Source: Ruminococcus flavefaciens
Lineage (GTDB): Bacteria > Bacillota > Clostridia > Oscillospirales > Ruminococcaceae
Assembly (NCBI GenBank): GCA_902762855.1
Contig: CACWPR010000004.1
Location: forward strand, 1 to 54,998
Reading direction: 5' to 3'
Length of the DNA stretch: 54,998 bases
In this document: piece after piece, positions 14,998 through 23,214 of the stretch
How the letters are laid out: each line of letters starts with the position of its first letter
Numbering within the stretch: position 1 is the first letter of the stretch
The notes under the pieces: model-generated
What the model was told of the DNA's origin: nothing
Databases searched by the model: none
What the model saw: only the letters and a program-made list of their open reading frames with translations
Translations under genes and position numbers: made by a program

Positions 14998-17799
14998 TCA
15001 TACCTCAAGAGTCAGTACTGACGGACACTCAATGCCATTATACCGCATTATAGAATATGCCATACCGGTCATGCCCAGCATGAATGAAAACATATCATGG
15101 GCATTGGCTATGCCGCACTTTATACCGTTCTCAGCTATTTCAGCACCGGTAGTGCTATATATCTCAGCAGTCAGTTTTTCTGTACGCTCCCTGTACTCCG
15201 GCAGCTTTCTGCCTATCTCGCTGAGACAGTCAAGTATGCCGTATCTGCCGTGGCAGAGACTGTGATCACCGGAATTTCTCCAGGATGACTCCAGCTTATC
15301 AATGCACTTCTCAATGTCGCTGAGATACTTGCTTTCCCCTGCTGCAAGATAGCCTTCAAGCCGTGCAAGTGCGATGCCTGCGGCGCCATGACACCAGTAT
15401 ATCTGCTCGGTATCTGCATCAGGATACCGCAGGTCCTTCCAGTTGTTCCTTTCAGGGTCATAGCTGCGGTTTTCAATTTCAAACATCTTTTCCATGAACC
15501 TGTAGTATTTTTTATCCCCGGTCATATCATAGCAGATGGCCGCTGCCATCATGAGGCCGGAGTATCCGTGTGCAAGTCCGTTCATCTCTATGCTGCCGGA
15601 CCTTTCCATGCATATATCCATATACTCCGCTGCAAGCTCTCTGAGCAGCTCATCTTTTTCGTATCTGTATATCCTTCCGAGAAGAACTGCCATTCCAGCA
15701 AGACCTCCGCAGTAATCTATACTTGCATCATCATCAGGGACTATACCCCTTATGTGCTCAAGCACTCTTTTGTAGTCCCCATAGTACTTTTTCAGCCCTG
15801 TTATCCGGTACATGGAATAATAGATGTAAAGCATCGAACCTATACCGTTGAAGGCTGAGAGCGTATCATTGGCAGGAGCAAGTTCAAAGGCGCTGATGCC
15901 TCCTTCTGCATATTCAAGGTATCCCTTGTTTCCTGAAGCAGCCGCAAGTCTGGCAAGGAAAAGTACGCTTCCTCCGCCGTCGTATACGTTCGACAGCATA
16001 GGGCCAACCCTGACTGAGTCTCCTATGATGTGACTGAGCCATATGCACATTTCGTGCTCGTCATCCCAGCGGCCCTCGTGGCAGAAGTAATCGGCTGCGC
16101 TGTATACTCCTTCCATGCCGCCCTCTCTTAGATGAGGTGTGTATGTCTCCATTCCCTCCAGGGCGACTTCGCTGCTGCGGTCCCAGCTATCGTCAAACAT
16201 CGTGGACATGGCAAGCCTTATTATCCTCTGCTGAGATACAAGGTCATCCTCTGTGATGCAGGATATCCTCTTCCTGACTATGCTCAGGATGTCCTCGTCA
16301 AAAAAGTTCTCTATACTGCCGAATATGGAGCACAGCTCCTTTGAACCTGCCGGCTGATAGAAATATGGTATATCTCCGCCTAAAATGCTCTCTGTCTCCA
16401 TGTCTGCGAGCCTGCTGAACTTTTCACAGCCCTTATATGCTGATGACTTCAGCTTGCCTATAAGTGCTGACTGCTTTTCAAAGCTGCCAAGATAGTCCGG
16501 ATGATTTGACGCATCCATGAATTTCGCATAGACATATGTGGGCCTGAGGACCTGCCTTATACGGACATCTGTGCCTCTGAGCAGAGAAAGTATCATCTTC
16601 TCATAGCCGGCCCTGTCAGACAGGATGTACCTTATCATCCCGGTAAATCCGCTGAGTATCTGCGGCATGAATCTGTAGGCATTCTCCTCCTCTGCGGCCT
16701 CTTCGGTATAGTACTCCTTTTCAAGGCATATATCATCGGAGAATTCATTTTTCAGCCTGTAGCCTGCTATCTTCTGTGAAGCCTGCTTTTTTCCGGATGA
16801 AAGAGGACTTATGTCAATGTCAAAAATATTATGTGAAAGATTCATCGGCAGCAGCATAGTGTCAAGCACCGTGTCCTTCATCGCCCTTGTCATGGCAGCA
16901 GAATATCTGTCTGCTTTTACCTGGGAAAGAGTATAGCTGCTGTTCGATATCATCGTCTCGGTATCTATGATAACGGGATATTCTCTGCAGGATATGATGT
17001 TCTCCTTATGGAGGTCTCCCATTGCCAGTGAATAGGCTATTGCCATTATCTCTCCGTAACGGCAGTAGTACTTCTTCTTTTCATCCTCTGTTCCCGGCTT
17101 TACTGCACAGGCAAACTCCTGCCAGCCATAGTCTCCCATGTCATCTGAACGCATAGTCCTGAGGTCATAGGTGAGCTTCGGTGAGAGCTCTTCAAAGAGT
17201 TTTGAAAAGAATATATCGTTTGCAAGTGAATGTGGCTTATATATTATCTTAACGCCGCCTGCTTCAAGCATTATGGCCTTTTTTCCATGATTATGTGAAT
17301 CGGTATCCCCTGAAAAGCTCATGTGCTCCAGTTTCTTCGTGTCGAACCCGTAGCCGTCGAGCAGGAGCTCCCTGTCACGCTCCAGAGCGCTGAATACGTC
17401 CTCGCAGAGCGTAAGTGTATTCAGCGTGAGCGTCCTTATCTTTTCTGTGAGCACAGGGTATTTCTCTGAAAATCCCAGGAAATATGCCCTGTCATCAAAC
17501 TGTGAGCAGAACTGCTCATAATGTTCCTCCGGACTAAGTCCGCTTGCTTCTTCCTTGCTCAGGTGAAGCTCATAGATGAGCGTCCGGAGAGATACTGTAT
17601 GTACCATAGTGTAGTAAAGAGAGGTGCTCTCATTTACTATGTCATCTGCATTGTTTATACCGTATCTCAGGCAAAGCTCAGACATCCTATTCTGGTAATA
17701 GGCCGCATAGCGGCCTATATAGTTTATGAATGATATTTTTACATCGTGTTCTTCTGTCGGGATGTTTATTACATTTGTGAGAAAGTCGATATTGTTCAT
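14998..17799 (-). CDS. lanM: class II lanthipeptide synthetase LanM (933 aa)
   Basis: Bifunctional dehydratase-cyclase that installs lanthionine rings. The N-terminal dehydratase half has FSGDTDSHNHGKK, IIYKPHSL, GDLHKENII and PVIIDTETM, the kinase-like active site. The C-terminal LanC-like cyclase has CGGLAGMAVLLG, GLAHGYSG, YWCHGAAG and SLCHGRYG; the Cys and the Cys-His of the last two are the zinc ligands. The ATG at 17799 follows AAGGAGG; a further upstream ATG would translate through an inverted-repeat arm and is rejected. As it follows the beta precursor it may act on that peptide, but pairing is inference. Confidence 0.94.
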   Translation of the reverse strand: MNNIDFLTNVINIPTEEHDVKISFINYIGRYAAYYQNRMSELCLRYGINNADDIVNESTSLYYTMVHTVSLRTLIYELHLSKEEASGLSPEEHYEQFCSQFDDRAYFLGFSEKYPVLTEKIRTLTLNTLTLCEDVFSALERDRELLLDGYGFDTKKLEHMSFSGDTDSHNHGKKAIMLEAGGVKIIYKPHSLANDIFFSKLFEELSPKLTYDLRTMRSDDMGDYGWQEFACAVKPGTEDEKKKYYCRYGEIMAIAYSLAMGDLHKENIISCREYPVIIDTETMISNSSYTLSQVKADRYSAAMTRAMKDTVLDTMLLPMNLSHNIFDIDISPLSSGKKQASQKIAGYRLKNEFSDDICLEKEYYTEEAAEEENAYRFMPQILSGFTGMIRYILSDRAGYEKMILSLLRGTDVRIRQVLRPTYVYAKFMDASNHPDYLGSFEKQSALIGKLKSSAYKGCEKFSRLADMETESILGGDIPYFYQPAGSKELCSIFGSIENFFDEDILSIVRKRISCITEDDLVSQQRIIRLAMSTMFDDSWDRSSEVALEGMETYTPHLREGGMEGVYSAADYFCHEGRWDDEHEMCIWLSHIIGDSVRVGPMLSNVYDGGGSVLFLARLAAASGNKGYLEYAEGGISAFELAPANDTLSAFNGIGSMLYIYYSMYRITGLKKYYGDYKRVLEHIRGIVPDDDASIDYCGGLAGMAVLLGRIYRYEKDELLRELAAEYMDICMERSGSIEMNGLAHGYSGLMMAAAICYDMTGDKKYYRFMEKMFEIENRSYDPERNNWKDLRYPDADTEQIYWCHGAAGIALARLEGYLAAGESKYLSDIEKCIDKLESSWRNSGDHSLCHGRYGILDCLSEIGRKLPEYRERTEKLTAEIYSTTGAEIAENGIKCGIANAHDMFSFMLGMTGMAYSIMRYNGIECPSVLTLEV

Positions 17800-17814
17800 C
17801 TGAATGCCTCCTTG

Positions 17815-17841
17815 GAAGATGCCCTTAATATATCGCATATG
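17815..17841 (-). repeat. left arm of a 27-bp inverted repeat flanking the precursor genes
   Basis: On the minus strand this reads CATATGCGATATATTAA, GGG, CATCTTC. The right arm at 18477-18503 reads the same on the plus strand with two differences (AGA for GGG). It ends 3 bases before the AAGGAGG of lanM (933 aa). Confidence 0.85.
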
Positions 17842-17876
17842 CATTATTTGATTTTTTTCTTTTGATCACCGTTTAA

Positions 17877-17980
17877 AGCCGTTAGCTTTTAGCATTAGCC
17901 GCCAGCTCAGTCCTGCGTGACAGCCATGCTTCGGCAAGCCGTTATCCGTGCTAACAGCTAACAGCTAATAGCTAACGGCT
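17877..17980. repeat. inverted repeat with GCTAACA-type heptamer repeats between beta precursor and lanM
   Basis: Perfect 11-base arms AGCCGTTAGCT (17877-17887) and AGCTAACGGCT (17970-17980). The right side is a run of 7-base units from 17950: GCTAACA, GCTAACA, GCTAATA, GCTAACG. There is no T-run, so it is probably an mRNA stabiliser, processing site or partial attenuator that sets precursor-to-enzyme ratio. Confidence 0.7.
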
Positions 17981-18019
17981 CCCTTCTGCGGCAGATCGTG
18001 GTCGTGTTATTGTATCAGA

Positions 18020-18193
18020 TTACTTGTTGCAGCTCTTTGTGCAAGCAGATGTAGGGCAGCCACCCCACATATAGGATGCAACGATAGTAGCAGTTATGAT
18101 TACTGTGGGTGTACCGCCGCCGTTTACGTTCTCGCCTGCGAGAGCCTCAAGCTCCATCTCGTCAACCTTACCTGTGATCTTATCCATTTTCAT
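18020..18193 (-). CDS. lanA2: two-component lantibiotic beta precursor (LanA2), 57 aa
   Basis: Leader MKMDKITGKVDEMELEALAG then ENVNGGG, cut after the double glycine by LanT. The 30-residue core starts TPTVIITATIVASYMWGG and ends CPTSACTKSCNK. The CPTxxCTxxC tail is the signature of beta peptides of two-component lantibiotics (haloduracin beta, lichenicidin beta, flavecins). Three Cys and nine Thr/Ser allow three rings plus dehydrated residues in the hydrophobic N-terminal part. AAGGAG precedes the start. It lies between the alpha gene and lanM. A GGG rather than GG leaves room for one-residue variation in cleavage. Confidence 0.92.
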   Translation of the reverse strand: MKMDKITGKVDEMELEALAGENVNGGGTPTVIITATIVASYMWGGCPTSACTKSCNK

Positions 18194-18270
18194 AATTAAT
18201 TTCTCCTTTTTAAATATTATTTTTTAGTATTGTTTTATTATTGTTTATAAGCTGTTATATGCAGTTTTTA

Positions 18271-18453
18271 TCAGTTGCAGTTGTTCTGGCACTCGATAGT
18301 TGCTGTGCAAACGCCGCCCTTGTTGCCCATGATGTTGCTGAACCAGCTCAGCTTCATCCAGTCAGGGTATCCGCCTACGAAGTTTGCGCTTGCCTCATCG
18401 ATAGCCTCAAGAAGATTTGTGTTGATGTCCTTTTCGATCATTGGGTTTTTCAT
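18271..18453 (-). CDS. lanA1: two-component lantibiotic alpha precursor (LanA1), 60 aa
   Basis: Leader MKNPMIEKDINTNLLEAIDE then ASANFVGG, with a GG cleavage site. The core begins YPDWMKLSWFSNIM and ends GNKGGVCTATIECQNNCN. GNKGxxCTxTxECxxxCN is the mersacidin/haloduracin-alpha signature, whose CTxTxEC ring binds lipid II. There are three Cys; the N-terminal Cys that makes the disulfide loop in haloduracin alpha is absent, so the first ring probably uses Ser8 or Ser11 of the core. Ribosome binding site GGAGG. First of the two precursor genes, 70 bases after lanM (1017 aa). Confidence 0.93.
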   Translation of the reverse strand: MKNPMIEKDINTNLLEAIDEASANFVGGYPDWMKLSWFSNIMGNKGGVCTATIECQNNCN

Positions 18454-18476
18454 AATTAATTTCCTCCATTTTTTTA

Positions 18477-18503
18477 CATATGCGATATATTAAAGACATC
18501 TTC
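18477..18503 (+). repeat. right arm of the 27-bp inverted repeat flanking the precursor genes
   Basis: CATATGCGATATATTAA, AGA, CATCTTC on the plus strand; 25 of 27 bases match the left arm (17815-17841) in inverted orientation. The 635 bases between the arms hold exactly the two precursor genes and the heptamer hairpin. Confidence 0.85.
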
Positions 18504-18522
18504 ATCAAGAACAAATGCATAT

Positions 18523-21500
18523 CTATTCAAGCCAGAGAAATTGTGGTATTTCAAAATCTGTATAATGTGAAAGCAATGAGTAGCCCCATCCGGACAGTCC
18601 TATCATCAGTCCGTAGCTGTTGCAGCTCTTCAGCTCCTTTTTGTTCCAGTTTCTGGAAAGGGTATTTGTATACAGCTCCTCAAAGGTGTTGAAAACGCTG
18701 TTCCGCAGCATGACATTGTTCAGTACTCTTCCTGCCAGGTCTATGACAGCAAGGTTTCCAAGGTCTCCGTGACAGTAGGTGGGACTTTTTCCGAAGCCGT
18801 TCTTCCGCACTGTCTGTACTGCTGAGAATATCTCGTCCTTTATCATGCTGTCACGATAGCCATATCTGAACAACAGCAGCTTGCTGAGAAGTATCCCTGC
18901 TGAGCCATGACACCAGAGATGTGTCACCTTCCGGTCCTTATCTCCTCTGTGCCAGCCGGCACCGTCCGCTGTCATGCATGAGCGCTCAAACCTCAGAGAG
19001 TCTTCGGTGAGCTTTGAACAGCTTTCGCTGCCTGTTATCTTTCCTGCCCGGTAAAGATATGGATGTATCCCGGCATTGCCGTGTGCAAAGCCTGTATATC
19101 TTACCCCGCTCGGCTGCTCCCATACCGCAGCACCTCCGCTGCGGACTGCTGATGCTGAAAGACTTTCCGCAAGCCTTCTGATGACAAGCTCTGTCATTCT
19201 CTTGCTGCTGCCGGTCTGCCTTTCTCTCATGCTAAGGGCAACTGCCAGTGCTCCTGATGCTCCGGATATAAGGTCGTGATACCTGTCAGACTCGCTGTGC
19301 CCGCCGCATACTTCCAGCGCTTTTTCCGCTGTTTCCTGCCACTTTACGTTTCCGGTAAGTGAGGCTATATGTCCGGCGGAATATGCAAGTCCTGAGACTC
19401 CTGTGAAGGCGCCTATGGACAGCTCACTTTCACCGTAAAGCGGCTCGTAGTCAGCCACAACAGTCCTGAGAGCCATTTCTGCATATTCAAGATATTCCCT
19501 GCGCCCGGTCAGCTTCCAGAGCTCTGCAAGGAAAAGTGCTATTCCGCAGTTTCCGTTATAGAGCTCGCTTCCAAGCACCGACGGCACCCAAACATCTTCT
19601 TCAAAGCCTTCGACTGTCACACATATCCAGGATGCATCCTTCTGTCCGCTGTCACTTTTGCCTTCAATGGCGTTCTCTATCATCAGCTTTCCGATGTCCT
19701 CAGCCGTCCTGAGCCACCTTTCGGTATCTATACTATGGTCAAGGATGCTTATTCCCGTGACTTCACTAAGGTCCTTCCTTGTGATAAAGGAGTACCTTAT
19801 GAACTCAAGCTGCTTTTCAAGGTCTGCGCTGCCAAAGAACCGGACCTTTGCTGAGATATTTCCGAGAACAGGCTCGATGACTGCTTTCTCCGCTACCGGA
19901 CTCCCGCTTTTGTAAAGCCGGCTGTCTCCTATCCTGAATGTGAAGTAGGGTACATCTCCGTGAAGAAGGTCCTCGTATTCACTGAGCGTTATCTCAGGTC
20001 GCTTTCTGTACTCGTTTATGAATATACGGTGCAGTATCAGGCGCCGTTCAAATTCCTTACGGGCAAAGTCCTGGTTCAGCGCTATATTCAGAAGCTGCAT
20101 ATAGCTGAATGTGGGTCTGATTATGACTCTTCCCTCAATGCCTTCGAACAGCTCGCTCACCTTGCTGATGTACTTTTCCTTGTTGTCCATTATCCAGGAA
20201 TAAACATTCCTGAAGCCTTTGCATATCTCGTTGGAATACTTCTGAGCGTCAGCCATACCTCCGTTGAAGGAAGGATTGTTTTTTTCAGGCCTCATCACTC
20301 CGTATCTTCTCTCGATATGTATCTCATCACTGTTTTCATCAGTGACAAAATCTGTTTTTATCGTGGACTTCTGTTCCTGGAATGCACTCAATCCGCCAAT
20401 GTCGAGCTTTCCGTTAACATAGACCGGAAGCATTCCCACTGTCACGACTGACGATGCATATTTCTCCATTGCGATACGTCTTGAACTGTTCCGTCCTGCG
20501 TTCTCTTCTACGATAAGGTCAGGCTGGAGCAGAGTTTCAAGATCTATCAGCACCGGATATTCTCCGCAGGATATGATGTTCTCGAAATGCATATCCGAAC
20601 CGTTCAGAGAATAAAGTATCCCCAGCAGCTCGCCGCTTCTTTCATAGAACCTTCGGACTTCATCCTCGTCAGCACATTCACGGTATTCAACAAAGGCCGA
20701 AAAGCCGTGGTCCTCTCCGGAAATTATTTCCGGTGTGATGTGGTCATGCACCTCTTCGCTTTCCTCTGAAAGCCAGTCAAGCAGTTCTCTGAACCGGAGG
20801 TCTATCTTCATCTGATGAGGCTTGTACAGGAAATGTCCGCCGCTCCGGACCATTATCTCAGCAACGCTCCTGCCATGATTGTGCGTATCGCCGCTGCCGG
20901 TCTTTACCGCCGTTATCCTGTCTGAAAATACGTCTATCCCGAATCTCCGGCATATCTCTTCACTGCTGCGCTCTGTCCTTTCAAGCACCTCCGCCAGCAT
21001 CCCGGACTCTTCATCGAGCTTCATGTATGTCAGCTTTACTATGTTCTGGTACTCCTCATAGAAACGGACCACGTTCTCCCTTTCGGTGCAGTATCTTTTG
21101 ATGAAGAACTCCTGACGGCTCTTTAGCTCCGGGTCATCAAGACTTCCGCTGCTGCTGAGATAATTGTATTCGTACACTATAGACCTGAACATTATCCCTG
21201 ACGCTTTGCTGAACATCAGTCCTGCTGCGTTATTCAGGAAGCTCTCTTTTACTATTATCCTGCTGTTCCTGCACTTTTCTGCAAGGGACTTGAGCACTTT
21301 GTTAAGGACCGGCATTATCACCGGTGAATACAATCTGTATCTGCCTTCAAGGGAATTTTCAAGTTTCCGGCAGGAAGTGCAGTAATCAAAGTCTGCGTAT
21401 TCTTCCGCCTCAAAATCTCCCTTGTCATTGTATCGGCTGTAGCTCTCTTCAAGCTCATCAAGGTCTATGCTTCCGTCTGAGGAGATAAGCTCTTCAAGTT

Positions 21501-21576
21501 CCCCGCGCCCGACTTCCGGATAGAATCTCTTCCAGTAGTCCAATATATTATCTTTTGTAAAAACTGAACTTTTCAT
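18523..21576 (-). CDS. lanM: class II lanthipeptide synthetase LanM (1017 aa)
   Basis: Second LanM of the cluster, only distantly similar to the 933-aa one. Dehydratase motifs: TGSGDTHNHGRS, FLYKPHQMKIDLRF, GSDMHFENII, PVLIDLETLLQP. Cyclase motifs: GVSGLAYSAG, GFAHGNAG, LWCHGSAG and YCHGDLG, keeping the zinc-binding Cys, Cys and His. ATG preceded by GAGGAG. First full-size gene after the lan promoter and directly before the alpha precursor, so it probably modifies the alpha peptide (inference). Two LanMs for two peptides is the haloduracin arrangement. Confidence 0.94.
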   Translation of the reverse strand: MKSSVFTKDNILDYWKRFYPEVGRGELEELISSDGSIDLDELEESYSRYNDKGDFEAEEYADFDYCTSCRKLENSLEGRYRLYSPVIMPVLNKVLKSLAEKCRNSRIIVKESFLNNAAGLMFSKASGIMFRSIVYEYNYLSSSGSLDDPELKSRQEFFIKRYCTERENVVRFYEEYQNIVKLTYMKLDEESGMLAEVLERTERSSEEICRRFGIDVFSDRITAVKTGSGDTHNHGRSVAEIMVRSGGHFLYKPHQMKIDLRFRELLDWLSEESEEVHDHITPEIISGEDHGFSAFVEYRECADEDEVRRFYERSGELLGILYSLNGSDMHFENIISCGEYPVLIDLETLLQPDLIVEENAGRNSSRRIAMEKYASSVVTVGMLPVYVNGKLDIGGLSAFQEQKSTIKTDFVTDENSDEIHIERRYGVMRPEKNNPSFNGGMADAQKYSNEICKGFRNVYSWIMDNKEKYISKVSELFEGIEGRVIIRPTFSYMQLLNIALNQDFARKEFERRLILHRIFINEYRKRPEITLSEYEDLLHGDVPYFTFRIGDSRLYKSGSPVAEKAVIEPVLGNISAKVRFFGSADLEKQLEFIRYSFITRKDLSEVTGISILDHSIDTERWLRTAEDIGKLMIENAIEGKSDSGQKDASWICVTVEGFEEDVWVPSVLGSELYNGNCGIALFLAELWKLTGRREYLEYAEMALRTVVADYEPLYGESELSIGAFTGVSGLAYSAGHIASLTGNVKWQETAEKALEVCGGHSESDRYHDLISGASGALAVALSMRERQTGSSKRMTELVIRRLAESLSASAVRSGGAAVWEQPSGVRYTGFAHGNAGIHPYLYRAGKITGSESCSKLTEDSLRFERSCMTADGAGWHRGDKDRKVTHLWCHGSAGILLSKLLLFRYGYRDSMIKDEIFSAVQTVRKNGFGKSPTYCHGDLGNLAVIDLAGRVLNNVMLRNSVFNTFEELYTNTLSRNWNKKELKSCNSYGLMIGLSGWGYSLLSHYTDFEIPQFLWLE

Positions 21577-21609
21577 ATTTGCTCCTCTTTTTTACTGATA
21601 CTTGACCGC

Positions 21610-21654
21610 TCAGTCCCAGAGCCAACCAAAAAGATTTATGATGCATAATGCCAT
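21610..21654 (-). CDS. 14-aa hydrophobic ORF at the head of the lan operon
   Basis: ATG at 21654, preceded by AGGAAG at good distance, encodes MALCIINLFGWLWD and stops 33 bases before the 1017-aa LanM. It is the first ORF after the lan promoter (21732-21760). The peptide is hydrophobic with Trp-Leu-Trp near its end. It may be a leaderless signal peptide for the AgrC-like kinase upstream, a translational leader, or chance. No homologue is known to me. Confidence 0.45.
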   Translation of the reverse strand: MALCIINLFGWLWD

Positions 21655-21731
21655 TTTATTCACTTCCTTTTCCTTTATTGTGAAAGACTTGTTTTTGCTG
21701 TTTTTTCTTCACGTCTTCCGTTTACAATGTG

Positions 21732-21760
21732 AGTATACCACCCACTGAGGAAGTTTTCAA
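21732..21760 (-). promoter_or_regulatory. lan operon promoter
   Basis: TTGAAA (21755-21760) and TATACT (21732-21737), 17-base spacer, minus strand, about 75 bases before the 14-codon ORF. Confidence 0.75.
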
Positions 21761-21767
21761 TTTTTTT

Positions 21768-21792
21768 CCGGTTTCAGGTCGGTGAAATCCGG
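21768..21792. promoter_or_regulatory. inverted repeat just upstream of the lan -35 box (candidate LytTR operator)
   Basis: CCGGTTTCA, six bases, TGAAATCCGG: an imperfect palindrome ending seven bases before the -35 box. CCGGAAAA/CCGGATTT units also recur about 21 and 27 bases apart here, and 21-22 base periodicity is usual for LytTR regulator sites. The location fits an activator site. Confidence 0.5.
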
Positions 21793-21831
21793 CAAACGGT
21801 ATTTTTACATCTTTTCCGGCTTTTTTGCGGC

Positions 21832-21862
21832 AAAAAAAGGGACCCTTTAAAAGGGTCCCTTC
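21832..21862 (-). terminator. terminator of the two-component system operon
   Basis: AAGGGACCCTT-TTAA-AGGGTCCCTT followed by TTTTT on the minus strand, 40 bases after the kinase stop. It separates the regulatory genes from the lan promoter. Confidence 0.85.
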
Positions 21863-21901
21863 ACTCTGTATAATAAGAATATCACTTTTATGTTCATATT
21901 G

Positions 21902-23206
21902 TCAGCTCCTGTCCGGTACTGCGTCCGGCAGGATTATCTCTACCTTAAATCTGCGCTCATCATAGGTAAATTCCGCTGTTCCTCCGTTTCCGGAGACGCA
22001 CTGCTTTACATTCATTATGCCAAGTCCGTGATTTTCACTGTCCTTCTTGCTGGTGATGAACCGGCCGCTCTTCTCTCTGACATCTTCACTCTTTGTGTTG
22101 ACTACAGTGATAACAAGGCTTCCGGCAAATTGTCCTATGGATACATCCACGGTCTTTTCTTCCTTGCATTTTGATGCGGCCGCCATTGCATTTTCAAGTA
22201 TGTTTGAAAAGATTATACATATGTCCATATCGTTCATATTCATTTTTCCTGGAACTACACCTTCCCAGGAAAGAGAAACATCTGCATATTTCTCCTTGAT
22301 GTCATTGACTATGGCATTTACCAGTATATTTCCGGTGCTGTACTTCTGTCTTGCCGCTGCAAGCGTAGCTGACATGGACGAAAGATAATCCTTCGCCTCA
22401 TTGTATTTCCCGGACTCTAACAGCGCCCTCATGCATAGTACATGATTATTCATATCATGCCGGAAGTGCCGCAGGCTCTCGTCATTTTTAAGGAGCTGCT
22501 GATAGTAGCCCTCCTTCGACTTCATAAGCCTGTGATTTATCTCTGCGGTCTGTTTGTAGTGGTTCATCGAGCTGTTGCTGTATATGAGGAGCACTCCCAA
22601 CAAAAGGAAAAACACACTGAACAGTGCTGTACATATCGCTATGATGCGATTGTTGCGCAGGCTCGATGAAAAGCCGGACGTAATGAACGGTGAGACAACT
22701 ATAAGCGATATTGCCTGCCCGATTATAAATATAAGTATATACGAGGTATCCGGCTTTTCAAATATGCTCTCTTTCTCACAGTGCTTGCTGCGGTAGAATT
22801 TCTCCATTGCAACTGATATGAGCATAAGTACCATGAGGTTCGCTGAATTCATCAGTGAAAAGGCCATCGGGTCCTCGCTGAGCTGCTCATTGCTTATATG
22901 CAGTATTCGGCTCATTATTATACATATAAGGTCGTCCAGACAGCATATTCCGAAATAGACAAAGGTACTCAGCAGCAGTCTGCGGTGCCCCTCTGTCAAA
23001 AGTGAACATATCGGTATCACCGCCAGTACAAGCAGAGACATCCTGTAGCTGCTGTCGTGTATGCTCATTATCACAAGGTATATCGTACAGGCACATAAAA
23101 GTATCAATGCCGGCAAAGAATATTTGACCCTGCGATTTATTATCCCCTTCATGGCAAGGATAAGCTTAAAAAACTCTACATAAAAATTCGCAATATTTAT
23201 CAGCAT
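21902..23206 (-). CDS. AgrC-type sensor histidine kinase (GHKL)
   Basis: A 434-aa membrane kinase. The first 215 residues form about six membrane helices (for example YSLPALILLCACTIYLVIMS and LLLGVLLIYSNSS). The dimerisation/phosphoacceptor part holds FRHDMNNHVLCMRALLESGK (His in RHDMNNH). The GHKL ATPase has the N-box IIFSNILENAMAAAS and G-box HGLGIMNVKQCV. This is the HPK10 class that senses peptides (AgrC, ComD). It starts eight bases after the response regulator gene and probably senses the lantibiotic or a peptide signal. Confidence 0.88.
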   Translation of the reverse strand: MLINIANFYVEFFKLILAMKGIINRRVKYSLPALILLCACTIYLVIMSIHDSSYRMSLLVLAVIPICSLLTEGHRRLLLSTFVYFGICCLDDLICIIMSRILHISNEQLSEDPMAFSLMNSANLMVLMLISVAMEKFYRSKHCEKESIFEKPDTSYILIFIIGQAISLIVVSPFITSGFSSSLRNNRIIAICTALFSVFFLLLGVLLIYSNSSMNHYKQTAEINHRLMKSKEGYYQQLLKNDESLRHFRHDMNNHVLCMRALLESGKYNEAKDYLSSMSATLAAARQKYSTGNILVNAIVNDIKEKYADVSLSWEGVVPGKMNMNDMDICIIFSNILENAMAAASKCKEEKTVDVSIGQFAGSLVITVVNTKSEDVREKSGRFITSKKDSENHGLGIMNVKQCVSGNGGTAEFTYDERRFKVEIILPDAVPDRS

Positions 23207-23214
23207 ATTTTCCT

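Noticed and set aside
17800-17844. Upstream ATG of the 933-aa LanM (MHMRYIKGIF)
   Set aside because: It lies in the inverted-repeat arm and lacks a ribosome binding site; MNNIDF at 17799 follows AAGGAGG.
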